Below are positions 52,415 through 61,640 of a stretch of DNA of 64,000 nt, piece after piece. Location: contig JALHMI010000005.1 in NCBI GenBank assembly GCA_022844125.1, positions 209,758 to 273,757 on the forward strand, given 5' to 3'. How positions within the stretch are numbered: position 1 is the first letter of the stretch; every line of letters starts with the position of its first letter. Both the position numbers and the translations under genes were made by a program. A model generated the notes under the pieces. The model ran no database searches, was not told the DNA's origin, and saw nothing but the letters and a program-made list of their open reading frames with translations. The DNA is from Pirellulales bacterium (GTDB lineage Bacteria; Planctomycetota; Planctomycetia; Pirellulales; PALSA-1355).

Positions 52415-54592
52415 TTACTTCGCCACTTCCGCGCCCGGGTGATAGCTCTGCCTGGCATTTGCCAGCACGTCGCTCCATTCGAACCAGGCCGGCTTGAACT
52501 GCCGCTTGCTGTACAGCTCAGCCTGATCCATGAAGTGCGGCGACTTGGGATCGGAACTCTGGCCAAATTGCAGGATCGTGGCCGCGTTCACCTTGTCGCC
52601 AAACTCATACACGCCGATGAACGATCCGCCCACGGCGCCATACTGCTTCTTCCGCTCGGCGGTCGGCGGCACGTAGTACGTGTTGAACACCACGCCCAAC
52701 GGCCCGGGGCAACCAGCGCACGGCAGGCTCGGCTCCTTATCCGAGAAGGGAATCATCGCCGCGTCGGCATAATTAGCGTGCCGCTGCATCCGGCTCACGT
52801 CACCCCACTTCACCTTCCAGTCGCCATAGAACGCTTGCAGAATCTGCCCGGCCTGCACCAGCGCCTTGAGCTGCGCGGTTTCGTTGCCGACCATTTCAGG
52901 CTTGAGCGTCTCGACCGGATAGCCCCGCCCGTAGAGCTGCTCGTACCACAGCACGCAGAGCGTGGTCTCGGTCGAGTCAATCGACGACTTGCAGTTCCAA
53001 CTGAGCAGGTGATCGAGATACGGCTGCACCTTGGCGGCCAGTGCGGAGTCGCTTTCGCGCACGCGGTCGAGCGCCTCGGCATAGCGCGGCAGGTTCACCA
53101 GCGGCCAGTAGAGCGTGGTGTCCCAGGCGGCTTCTTTCCAATCGTCGAACGTGACGCCGTGCATCTCGCGCAGCAGCATGCGCGAAACTTCGGAGCGCCG
53201 CTTGTCGGTCATTCGCTCTTCGACCATGTACGGCGGGAAGTCGCCAATCGAAGGATTCCCCTCGTCGGTCGCCAAAAACGGCGTCGCATTGCAGTTCTGT
53301 ACATAGCCGCTCTTGGGATTCAAGATCTGCGGCAACTCGTCAAACGTGTGCAGCCCTTGCCAATCGGTCTTGGGATTGGAGCCGTCCACCGGCTTCGTCC
53401 AATCGAAGCTTCGATCGCGCTTCGGCACCGTACCGTTATAGACATAGAAGACGTTCCCCTGGTTGTCGGCATAACAGGTGTTGAACATCTGCAGGTTGAG
53501 CTCGGACATTGCCGCACGGAAGTCGTCGAGGTTCCGCGACTTCCCCATCTTCAGGGCCTGTCGCATCCGGCTCCCTTCGGTCAGCTTGGCAATGTTCACG
53601 GCCAGGTACTTGCCCTCGCCTTCTTTGCCGATGATCGGCCCGTGGTGCGTTTTGCGGAACGTGAACGGCCGCTCTTCCAGGCCTTTGGGCGTCTTTACCT
53701 TGAGCGTGGCTTTCCACTCGCTGGCCGTGCGGTGGCCGTCGCCATAGCGATAGTTGTTCGGGTTCTTGGGATCATCGAACGTTTCGATCCACACGTCTCC
53801 CACGTCCGGTTCGTTCACGGTGTGCGACCAGCCGAGCACGTCGTTGTGACCAATCGTGATCAGCGGCCCGCCGAAGAACGACGAGCCCGCCATGTTCAGG
53901 CCCTCGCCGCTCTTCAGGTGCCCCTCATAAAACTGGCCGTAGCCAAACCACGGCTGGTGCGGATTCGCGAACAGCATCGCCTTGCCGCTCTTGGTGCGGC
54001 TGGGGCCGATCGCCCAGGTGTTCGAGCCTGTGGCCGCGCGAACTTCCTGCGTGACGTCCTTGATCTTGCCCTTCGAGGCATGCGTCTTGCCAAACAGGAA
54101 CTCGAGCAGCACCGCCCGTTCATAGGCGATCACGTGCCAGGGCTCGAACTTTGTGATCAGACGCGGCTTCACCTCGGGATGCTTGGCCAGGTAGTGATTC
54201 AATCCGGCAGCATAGCCTTCACAGATCGCCCTCACCTCGGGCTCCAGCTTCGGAAAGTCGCGCTGGGCGCCCGTGGCGATTTCGAAGGAGTTGTTCAGCA
54301 GGTCCTTGTCGAGGCCCGGCTCGCCATAGATCTCGGCATAGCGGCCCAGCGCGGCGATGTAGGTGTCCTCGACCTGCCAGAAGTAATCCTGGGCCTGGGC
54401 ATATGCGAAGCCAAACGAGACGCTGGCGTCGGTTGGACCTTCAATGTGCGGCACGCCCCACTGGTCCCGATGGATCGTCACTTGCTCGGCAAGCTTCGCT
54501 CCCAGATCGTCGGCACTGGATAGCCGCAGGTCGGCCACCAGCAAGCCGGAAACACAGACCACCGTTAGCAGCAGATCGCGCACGCGCCGCAT
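52415..54592 (-). CDS. Penicillin acylase-family exported hydrolase (Ntn)
   Basis: 725 residues. Signal peptide (LLLTVVCVSGLLVADLRLSS), then the alpha part (IHRDQWGVPHIEGPTDA, AYAQAQDYFWQVE). The autocatalytic nucleophile is Ser190 in TGSNTWAIGP, which becomes the N-terminal residue of the beta chain after processing. The beta part has HTVNEPDVGDVW and further family blocks. Ntn hydrolases of this type deacylate amides, including acyl-homoserine lactones, aculeacin and penicillins; quorum-signal removal or amide catabolism are possible. Length is typical. Co-directional with 51821. Confidence 0.92.
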   Translation of the reverse strand: MRRVRDLLLTVVCVSGLLVADLRLSSADDLGAKLAEQVTIHRDQWGVPHIEGPTDASVSFGFAYAQAQDYFWQVEDTYIAALGRYAEIYGEPGLDKDLLNNSFEIATGAQRDFPKLEPEVRAICEGYAAGLNHYLAKHPEVKPRLITKFEPWHVIAYERAVLLEFLFGKTHASKGKIKDVTQEVRAATGSNTWAIGPSRTKSGKAMLFANPHQPWFGYGQFYEGHLKSGEGLNMAGSSFFGGPLITIGHNDVLGWSHTVNEPDVGDVWIETFDDPKNPNNYRYGDGHRTASEWKATLKVKTPKGLEERPFTFRKTHHGPIIGKEGEGKYLAVNIAKLTEGSRMRQALKMGKSRNLDDFRAAMSELNLQMFNTCYADNQGNVFYVYNGTVPKRDRSFDWTKPVDGSNPKTDWQGLHTFDELPQILNPKSGYVQNCNATPFLATDEGNPSIGDFPPYMVEERMTDKRRSEVSRMLLREMHGVTFDDWKEAAWDTTLYWPLVNLPRYAEALDRVRESDSALAAKVQPYLDHLLSWNCKSSIDSTETTLCVLWYEQLYGRGYPVETLKPEMVGNETAQLKALVQAGQILQAFYGDWKVKWGDVSRMQRHANYADAAMIPFSDKEPSLPCAGCPGPLGVVFNTYYVPPTAERKKQYGAVGGSFIGVYEFGDKVNAATILQFGQSSDPKSPHFMDQAELYSKRQFKPAWFEWSDVLANARQSYHPGAEVAK

Positions 54593-54682
54593 GGTTCGAA
54601 CTCCTTCGTACAGACCGCACGAGATTGGGAAGGGAAGATGCGACTAGCTTGGCACGAGCGGCGGGCAATTGCAAGTAAAACG

Positions 54683-55894
54683 CTACCGGCTTTGAAACAG
54701 CGCCAGGCTGGCCGTAAAGCCGTGCAGAAAATTCTTGCCGCCCACGGGGCCAATCTCTCCCTGGGCGAAGAAGCCTGCCACGGGCACCCCCGGCCAGGTC
54801 TCCGCCACGGCGCCAGCGTCGTGATCCGGTGCTTCAAAAAGCCGCGACCCACGACCGTTGCAGGTGAACAAGAGCGCGGCCGTTGGCGCCGCCGCCCCAT
54901 CTGCCTGCGCGGCGGTTAGCATCGCTCGCAAATCCTCGTCCGCCGTGCCCGCATCGCGCACATGAAACTGCACGGTTTGCCCGACGCGGAGGTATTCGCC
55001 GACCGCGATCGCGCCGCTCTTGGGATCGGCCCCTTCGACGTTGCGCACCAGAAAGTCGCCGCGGCTGAACTCCCCCTGGTATTCGTTGATCACCCGACCA
55101 ACGTGCAGCCCATTGCGAAACAGCCCCTGCTCGTGCGGAGAGAGCGTGCCAAAGATCTCCTGCAGCTGCGCGAGCGCCGGCTTGCCCCCCAATTCCAACA
55201 GCACGTTCTGCTCGACCTTGGTGACCACCAGCGGCCGCCCCACGGGTCGGCAACCCTGGCTCACCACGGTGCGGACTTTCGTATCGCCGTGCAGCACGAC
55301 CGCCGCCGCGCCGTTGTCGTAGGCCTTGCCCCCTACGATCACGCGATTCTGCCCCACGCCCCAACCACCGCTGGCCATCCCGCCGGAGACGCCCACGCCC
55401 GGCCGGTCCTCATTCATCCGCGCCAGCAGCACATCGGCGGGAAAACTGAACGGTTCGCCCAAGAGCAGCATGCTCGAGCCCGCGGGCCACCGCCGGCCCA
55501 GCGACGAATGCCAGCCTTCGAACGTGCCGCCATCGGGGTTGGTGCGGTACTTCAGGTGCATCGGCAGCACTTCGGTTCCCGGCAGATGGGCCAGCCACAC
55601 TGAAAGCGCCGGGGCCCCTTCAATCTCGCGACTGCCGGCCACGATCGACTCCCCCGTGCAACCGATAATGCAATCGGTTGCCAGCTCCTCGCTCAGGATG
55701 GTTGCCAGCTCGTCAAACTTCGGCTGATGCTGAAACGAGGCAAACACCACCGCCAGGTGCGGCGAGACGCGCAGCTCGTCGAGCGCTCGGCGCGCGGCTT
55801 CCCGGGCCGCCTGCGCGGTGTCTTCCACCTGCGAAACGACCGCGGACGCGCGGGGCGAGTGCGACTCGGGCGAAATCATGCGCTTTGGGTCCAA
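54683..55894 (-). CDS. FIST signal-transduction domain protein
   Basis: 403 residues (an alternative start is at 55879). FIST N-domain features: VVFASFQHQPKFDELATIL and CIIGCTGESIVAGSREIE, VGVSGGMASGGWGVGQNRVIVGG. FIST C-domain features: VFYGR-like replaced by YLRVGQTVQFHVRDAGTADED, ALLFTCNGRGSRLF and GFFAQGEIGPVGGKNFLHG. FIST proteins are thought to sense small ligands such as amino acids and often sit with histidine kinases or GGDEF proteins; none lies next to this gene, so it acts alone or in trans. It is divergent from nothing and precedes the third DUF1501 gene on the same strand. Confidence 0.92.
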   Translation of the reverse strand: MDPKRMISPESHSPRASAVVSQVEDTAQAAREAARRALDELRVSPHLAVVFASFQHQPKFDELATILSEELATDCIIGCTGESIVAGSREIEGAPALSVWLAHLPGTEVLPMHLKYRTNPDGGTFEGWHSSLGRRWPAGSSMLLLGEPFSFPADVLLARMNEDRPGVGVSGGMASGGWGVGQNRVIVGGKAYDNGAAAVVLHGDTKVRTVVSQGCRPVGRPLVVTKVEQNVLLELGGKPALAQLQEIFGTLSPHEQGLFRNGLHVGRVINEYQGEFSRGDFLVRNVEGADPKSGAIAVGEYLRVGQTVQFHVRDAGTADEDLRAMLTAAQADGAAAPTAALLFTCNGRGSRLFEAPDHDAGAVAETWPGVPVAGFFAQGEIGPVGGKNFLHGFTASLALFQSR

Positions 55895-55990
55895 CGTGGC
55901 AGAGGGCCGCGGCGGGAGGGCGTGGCTGGCTTACCGATCATGATAGTCGCGCGGGGCGCGACTTGCCCAGGGGGTAGCCGCGTCCAAGCA

Positions 55991-57445
55991 CTACGCGAGC
56001 ACATCCTGAATCACCCGGCCGTGCACGTCGGTCAGCCGCCGATCGATGCCGTTGTGGCGGAACGTGAGCCGCTCGTGATCGATGCCCAGCAGGTGCAGGA
56101 CCGTGGCGTGCAGGTCATAACAGTACGTCGGATTCTCAACCGCCTTGTACGACCACTCATCGGTGGCGCCGTAGCTCACACCGCCGCGAACGCCGCCGCC
56201 GGCCAGCCACGACGTGAACCCGAACGGATTGTGATCGCGCCCTTGGCCTCCCTGGCTGCACGGCATCCGGCCAAACTCGGTTGTCCAGATCACGATCGTG
56301 TCTTCGAGCATTCCCCGGGCCTTCAGGTCCTTGATCAGTGCCGCCGCCGGCCGGTCCATGCTGCGGCCCATGTCGCCGTGATCGCGGGCGATGTCCTCGT
56401 GACTGTCCCAGTTGCGGCGCGGGAAGCCATTGTCCGCCCCGCTCCACACCTGCACGAAGCGCACCCCACGCTCCAGCATTCGCCGCGCGATCAGGCAGTT
56501 GCGACCGAAGTCTTCGGTCACCTTGTCGTCCAGACCGTAAAGCTTGTGCGTCGCTTCGGTCTCGGACTTGATGTCGAGCACTTCCGGCGCGCTGAGCTGC
56601 AGCTTCGCCGCCAGTTCGTACGAAGCGATTCTCGCATCGAGCCGTGAATCGCCCGGCCGCTCGGCCAGGTGGCCTTCATTGAGCGCTTTGAGCGCCGCCA
56701 GCGAATCGGCTTCGCTCTCGGCCGTGATGTATTTCGCATCGCGCGGCGGGAACAGATCGGCAATTGGGTTCACCGCGGCGGGCTTGATCAGCGTCCCCTG
56801 ATGCGCGGCCGGCAGAAAACCGGCGCTCCAGTTGCCTGGGCCATTGGGCGCGAAGCCGCGCGCGTCGGGCAGGACCACGAACGTCGGCAGGTTCTCCGTG
56901 AGACTGCCAAGTCCATAGGACACCCACGCGCCCATGCTCGGAAAGCCCGGCAGCACGAAGCCCGAGTTCTGCATGAAGGTGGCAGGGCCATGCACGTTCG
57001 ACTTCGAGACCATGCCATGCAGGAACGCGATGTCGTCCACGCACGAGGCCAGCTCCGGCACCAGGCTGCTCATCCAGTGGCCGCACTCGCCGTGTTGACT
57101 CCAGGCCCAGGGACTTTGCATGCAGTTGCCGGGCGTGCTCTGAAACAGCTCGACCTTCTCGCCCGGATCCCACGGCTGCCCGTTACGCTTCACGAGCTCG
57201 GGCTTGTGGTCGAACATGTCGCATTGGCTGGCCGCCCCCGACATGAAGAGCTGCACGACGCGTTTGGCCCGCGGCGGATGATGCAGGCCCAGCGGCGTGA
57301 CGTCTTCCGCCGCGCTCGCGGCGGGCGCGAGAAGTCCCGCTTCGGCCAGCAGGTGCGCCAGCGCAATGCCGCCCAGCCCGCCACCGCTGTTCCAGAGGAA
57401 CTCGCGGCGGCTGCTACGTCGGACGAAATGCGATGCGTTGTTCAT
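55991..57445 (-). CDS. DUF1501 sulfatase-like protein (third copy)
   Basis: 484 residues from the ATG at 57445 (a reading to 57646 overlaps the PSD1 gene end). Tat-like leader SSRREFLWNSGGGLGG. DUF1501 blocks: QLFMSGAASQCDMFDHKPEL, LERGVRFVQVWSG, VIWTTEFGRMP, GRDHNPFGFTSW, YDLHATVLHLLG. GGPS of the other two copies reads GAAS here. It starts 13 bases after the PSD1 stop at 57459; same gene order as the 6023-9181/4540-6018 pair. Confidence 0.9.
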   Translation of the reverse strand: MNNASHFVRRSSRREFLWNSGGGLGGIALAHLLAEAGLLAPAASAAEDVTPLGLHHPPRAKRVVQLFMSGAASQCDMFDHKPELVKRNGQPWDPGEKVELFQSTPGNCMQSPWAWSQHGECGHWMSSLVPELASCVDDIAFLHGMVSKSNVHGPATFMQNSGFVLPGFPSMGAWVSYGLGSLTENLPTFVVLPDARGFAPNGPGNWSAGFLPAAHQGTLIKPAAVNPIADLFPPRDAKYITAESEADSLAALKALNEGHLAERPGDSRLDARIASYELAAKLQLSAPEVLDIKSETEATHKLYGLDDKVTEDFGRNCLIARRMLERGVRFVQVWSGADNGFPRRNWDSHEDIARDHGDMGRSMDRPAAALIKDLKARGMLEDTIVIWTTEFGRMPCSQGGQGRDHNPFGFTSWLAGGGVRGGVSYGATDEWSYKAVENPTYCYDLHATVLHLLGIDHERLTFRHNGIDRRLTDVHGRVIQDVLA

Positions 57446-57458
57446 GGACTTGCTGCAT

Positions 57459-60443
57459 TCAATCGACAAACAAGAATGCGTTACTATTGAACAGCACCCG
57501 GCATGCACTGGGCAGGCCATGCTTGGCGGCGTGCTGCGCAAGCGTCTGGGCCTCGGCTTCGGTCGGTCCTCGCCCCAGCGCCAGCCGGCAGGCCGCTTCG
57601 ATCTGTTCCGCCCGTTCGGCATGCATCGTTTCCAGCCGCGCGGCAAGATGCTCCGCCTGCCGGACCACCAGCGGATTATTCAGTAGCGCCAGCGCCTGGA
57701 CGCTGGTCAGCGTGGCATTCCGCCGCGGCGTCAGGATCGACGGATCGGCGCAGTCCAGGCAATCCATCAGCGGATCGGGCACGCTGCGGACCAAAAACCG
57801 GTACACGCTCCGCCGCATGCTGCGCGGATCGTCGACGTCGAACTGCGTGTAATCGTAGATCGGCGAGTGATCATCCTTGAAGAAGAACTGCTGCACGCTG
57901 GGGCCGCCCATCGTCAGGTCGAGCTTGCCGGAGACTGCCAGCAGCGTGTCGCGAATCGACTCGGCATCGAGCCGGCCGCGATTCATTCGCCACAGGTACT
58001 GGTTGCCACCGTCGATCGCCTCAAAAGCCGGATTCGACTGCGAGACCTGTCGATACACGGCACTGGTGACAATCAACCGGTGCAATTCCTTCAGAGACTG
58101 TCCCTCGTCCGTGAACCACTTGGCCAACCACTCCAGCAGCTCAGGGTGCGAGGGGAGCGAGCCCATCCGCCCGAAGTCGTTCGGTGAATCGACGATCCCG
58201 CGTCCGAAGTGATACTGCCACACCCGATTCACAATCGACCGCCGCAGTAGTGCATTCCGCCAATCCGTGAGCCACGCAGCCAAGGCCGCGCGACGCTGTC
58301 CCTCGTCTTCAGAATCGGCAACGTTGAACCTCGCCTCTGGCCCGGCGACACAAGCAACTCCCGCCGGAGCGATCAGCTCGCCGCGGCTGTTCACGTCCCC
58401 GCGATTGAGCAGGTGGATCGGCCGCGGCGCGAAGTCATGCGTCGTGGCATAGACCCGCTGCTGCTCAGGCAGTGCGGCGAGTTCCGCTTGAATCTCCGGC
58501 AATCGGGCTTCCGCAGCCAGCAGCGTCTCGCGCGAGGCCTCGCCAAGTAGCGCCAGCGTTATCTGCTTCCGTTCACCTTGCAGCCGCTCGATCGCCGCTT
58601 CCAGCTCTTGCCGCCGCTGGTCGAGCCCGTCGGCGGTGGCCACGCGTTGCCGGCTGCCGAAACCATCGACCAGGTTGCTCTTGGCCCAGCTCGGCGCGGC
58701 TTCGATCGAGTCGAGCGCAGTGACCGGCCGACTGAATGCCACGTTCTTGCCATCTGCCAGCACAACCAGTTCACCGATCGCGAAAATCCAGTCGCTCGTG
58801 CGCTCCCAGAGTTTCGTCGCCGTGATCCGCACATAGCGTCCGCGCGTGCCCGTCGCGGAATGTCGCTGCCAGCGATCGCCCGGATGCGGAACGTCGGTAG
58901 CGGTCAGATCAACAATTGCCTGACTCGTCGCGAACTCGGGATCATCCGAAACTTCCACCCGATAGCGCGGCGGAAAGCCGAAGTCCGGCCCTGGATGCCC
59001 GCCGTATTTCTCATGCGCCGGCACGATCACAATCTCATCGAGCGTCACCGACTCGCCGAGATCAACTTGAACCCACTTGCTCACGTCGGCCCGCGGCATG
59101 ATCTGGCTGTGAAAACCCAGCGTATGGCTGGTCTCGCCCGCCGGCAATGCTTCGAGCTCCGCCTGTTTCGCAGCCAAGTCTGCATCAATTGCCGCGACCT
59201 CAGCGTTTTGAAGGCCGGCAATTTCCGCCTGCACTTTGGCGATGGTCTGTTCCAATCGCCGCTGCTCGCTCGCCAGCTCCACACGGCGGCGAGCCACGGC
59301 CGGATCAGCGTCATAACCGCGCTCCGCCCGATCGACCCCCGCGAACACCGCCTGCAGCGCGTAATAGTCCTGCTGCCTGATCGGATCGAACTTGTGATCG
59401 TGGCAGCGAGCGCAATGAACCGTCAGGCTCAGAAACGTCGACATCGTGCTCGCCAGCATGTCGTCGCGATCGTTCGAGCGGGCAATCTCCTTGTCGGTGG
59501 TCCCCTCGCGCAGCTCGGTGTGACCCACGAAGTCCCACGGCCCGGCGGCAATGAAACCCGTCGCGACCACGGCATCGGGATTGGCCGGATCGAGCACGTC
59601 GCCGGCGATCTGCTCGGCCACGAACCGATCGTACGGCTTGTCGGCGTTCAGGCTGCGGATCACATAGTCGCGATAGGGCCAGGCGTTGGGCCGCGTCTTG
59701 TCCTTGTCGTAACCGTGCGTCTCGCCATAGTGCACCACGTCCAGCCAGTGCCGGGCCCAGCGCTCGCCGTACCGCGGCGAAGACAACAGCCGGTCAACCA
59801 GGTTCTCATAGGCCCGATCGCTCGTGTCGGCCACGAAAGCGTCCACTTCCTCAGGCGTCGGCGGCAATCCATGCAAGTCGTAAGAGAGCCGGCGGATCAA
59901 GGTCGGGCGGTCGGCCTCGGCACTGGGCGACAGCTTATGTTCGCGGAGTTTGGCTAGGATGAATGCATCGATCGGCGTGCGAATCCAAGGGTCGTTCTGC
60001 GGCGGCACGGCGACGGACTGCCACGGGAGCAGCGACCACCAGTTCGCGTCGATCACCTTCTTGTCCGCGAGCACGAGGTCTGCCGGCCACTCGGCGCCGG
60101 CGACGATCCACGCGCGAATCGTTTCGACCTCCTCGCCCTTCAGCGGCGCTGCATCCTTCGGCATTTCCGGTTCGTCGCCCGAGATGAACTCGATGAGGAG
60201 GCTTCCGTCCGGCTTGCCGGCCACCAGCAGCGGGCCGCTCTCTCCGCCGGCCAGCCCCTTGGCCGCGACCGTGAGGTCGAGCCCGCCCTTGGGGTGTTCG
60301 CCCGAGTGACAGCTCACGCAGTGCGTCTCGAAGATCGGAGCGACGCTACTCGCAAACCCATCCGGCTCGGCGGCCATCGCCGCAGCGGCCAGTCCACCGA
60401 CGACCATTCCTCCGACGAGTACTGCGATGGTCGCCTGTTTCAT
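57459..60443 (-). CDS. PSD1 protein with N-terminal cytochrome C and discoidin-type insertion (third copy)
   Basis: 994 residues from the ATG at 60443 (signal peptide AVLVGGMVVGGLAAAAMAAE); the reading to 60518 is not used. Order: cytochrome-like domain with CVSCHSG (Cys42, His46), DUF1549 with CARCHDHKFDP, a coiled region (RRLEQTIAKVQAEIAGLQN), a discoidin/F5-8C-like beta domain (VQVDLGESVTLDEIVIVPAH, RYVRITATKLWERTSDW) and DUF1553 at the C-terminus (SIVNRVWQYHFGRGI, LTSVQALALLNN). The insertion supports carbohydrate binding (inference). Divergent from the D-2-hydroxyacid dehydrogenase gene. Confidence 0.9.
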   Translation of the reverse strand: MKQATIAVLVGGMVVGGLAAAAMAAEPDGFASSVAPIFETHCVSCHSGEHPKGGLDLTVAAKGLAGGESGPLLVAGKPDGSLLIEFISGDEPEMPKDAAPLKGEEVETIRAWIVAGAEWPADLVLADKKVIDANWWSLLPWQSVAVPPQNDPWIRTPIDAFILAKLREHKLSPSAEADRPTLIRRLSYDLHGLPPTPEEVDAFVADTSDRAYENLVDRLLSSPRYGERWARHWLDVVHYGETHGYDKDKTRPNAWPYRDYVIRSLNADKPYDRFVAEQIAGDVLDPANPDAVVATGFIAAGPWDFVGHTELREGTTDKEIARSNDRDDMLASTMSTFLSLTVHCARCHDHKFDPIRQQDYYALQAVFAGVDRAERGYDADPAVARRRVELASEQRRLEQTIAKVQAEIAGLQNAEVAAIDADLAAKQAELEALPAGETSHTLGFHSQIMPRADVSKWVQVDLGESVTLDEIVIVPAHEKYGGHPGPDFGFPPRYRVEVSDDPEFATSQAIVDLTATDVPHPGDRWQRHSATGTRGRYVRITATKLWERTSDWIFAIGELVVLADGKNVAFSRPVTALDSIEAAPSWAKSNLVDGFGSRQRVATADGLDQRRQELEAAIERLQGERKQITLALLGEASRETLLAAEARLPEIQAELAALPEQQRVYATTHDFAPRPIHLLNRGDVNSRGELIAPAGVACVAGPEARFNVADSEDEGQRRAALAAWLTDWRNALLRRSIVNRVWQYHFGRGIVDSPNDFGRMGSLPSHPELLEWLAKWFTDEGQSLKELHRLIVTSAVYRQVSQSNPAFEAIDGGNQYLWRMNRGRLDAESIRDTLLAVSGKLDLTMGGPSVQQFFFKDDHSPIYDYTQFDVDDPRSMRRSVYRFLVRSVPDPLMDCLDCADPSILTPRRNATLTSVQALALLNNPLVVRQAEHLAARLETMHAERAEQIEAACRLALGRGPTEAEAQTLAQHAAKHGLPSACRVLFNSNAFLFVD

Positions 60444-60480
60444 GATCGAGGCCGCTGGCAGGAAAGTGTGGGTTCGGTAC

Positions 60481-60511
60481 AGTATAACTGCGATCCAAGT
60501 GGTTTGTGCAA
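60481..60511 (-). promoter_or_regulatory. Weak candidate promoter for the third PSD1 gene
   Basis: On the minus strand, TTGCAC (60511-60506) and TATACT (60486-60481) with a 19-base spacer, 38 bases before the ATG at 60443. Spacing is long, so support is limited. Confidence 0.3.
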
Positions 60512-60541
60512 CCGACAATCAGGGGCGGAGACCGGCCAGGC

Positions 60542-61528
60542 ATGAAACGCGTCATCATCTGCACCGAAGCGATTCGCGAGCTGCCGGGCCCTCACCTCGA
60601 TCGGCTGCATGCGGCCGGCTTCGAAGAGGCGTACCCCTCGCAGGCGCAACTCTTCACCGAAGACGAAACCATCCGCGAGCTGACGGGCTTCGACGCCGTG
60701 ATCGCCAGCGGCGAGCCGTACACCGACCGCGTGATGGCAGCCCTGCCGCAGTTGCTCGTCATCTCGCGCAACGGCGTGGGCTACGACCGCGTCGACACGG
60801 CCGCTGCCACCCGGCACGGCCTGCCCGTGACGATCACGCCGACCGCGAATCACGAAGCCGTGGCGGAGCACACTTTCTCGATGATGCTCGCCGTCGCCCG
60901 GCAAGTGGTCAGCGGCGCGAACGATTGCCGCGCCGGCCACTGGCGCCGTCGCAAGGTGTTCATTCCGCTGCGCGGCTCGACGCTCGGCATCGTGGGTCTG
61001 GGGCGTATCGGCTGCAGCGTGGCCAGCCGCGCGAAGGCCTTCAAGATGCGCGTAATCGCTTACGACCTGTTCCCCAATCGAGCGTTCGCCGATCAGTGCG
61101 GCATCGAGCTGGTCGATCTGGAAACGCTCTATCGCGAGAGCGACTTTGTTTCGCTGCATGCGCCGTCGACGCCCGAGACGATCGACATGATCAACCGCCG
61201 CTCGCTGGCCCTGATGAAGCCCGGCAGCGTGCTGATCAACGCGGCGCGAGGCTCGCTCATCAACGAGGACGACCTGCTCGAGGCCCTTAACTCGGGCCAC
61301 CTGGCCGGGGCCGCGCTCGATGTATTCAAAGTCGAACCGCCGCCGGCCGGCCATCCGCTGCTGGCTCACGAACACGTCGTCGCCAGTGCCCACCTGGCCT
61401 CGTTCGACACGCAAGCTCGCGAGGACATGGCCGTGGCCGCGGCCCAGAACATCATCGACCTGGTGAGTGGCCGCTGGCCCGAGGGGTCGGTCGTGAATCC
61501 GGACGTTCGCGGCAAGATGCGGGTCTGA
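60542..61528 (+). CDS. D-isomer 2-hydroxyacid dehydrogenase (phosphoglycerate-dehydrogenase-like)
   Basis: 328 residues from the ATG at 60542 with GGCCAGG upstream; the ATG at 60506 adds a short basic leader. NAD-binding fold GIVGLGRIGCSVASRAKAF and the three catalytic positions: Arg in NAARGSLINEDDL, Glu in FKVEPPPAG and His in ASAHLASF. Family members oxidise or reduce 2-hydroxyacids (phosphoglycerate, glycerate, glyoxylate). No ACT domain, so not the regulated SerA form. The substrate cannot be read from sequence. Divergent from the PSD1 gene. Confidence 0.92.
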   Translation: MKRVIICTEAIRELPGPHLDRLHAAGFEEAYPSQAQLFTEDETIRELTGFDAVIASGEPYTDRVMAALPQLLVISRNGVGYDRVDTAAATRHGLPVTITPTANHEAVAEHTFSMMLAVARQVVSGANDCRAGHWRRRKVFIPLRGSTLGIVGLGRIGCSVASRAKAFKMRVIAYDLFPNRAFADQCGIELVDLETLYRESDFVSLHAPSTPETIDMINRRSLALMKPGSVLINAARGSLINEDDLLEALNSGHLAGAALDVFKVEPPPAGHPLLAHEHVVASAHLASFDTQAREDMAVAAAQNIIDLVSGRWPEGSVVNPDVRGKMRV

Positions 61529-61640
61529 ACTGTCGTGCCTTAAATGTGTTGGCCGCTGTTTCGGCCGCAACCGGGCAGGTACAATGAAGGGGCTGTCATC
61601 GGCCGCCATACTTCGTCCCACCTGATTCGCCCACCGCCCT

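Noticed and set aside
52352..54523. Plus-strand open frame (723 codons) over the penicillin acylase gene
   Set aside because: Shadow of the minus-strand Ntn hydrolase, which has a signal peptide and catalytic Ser.
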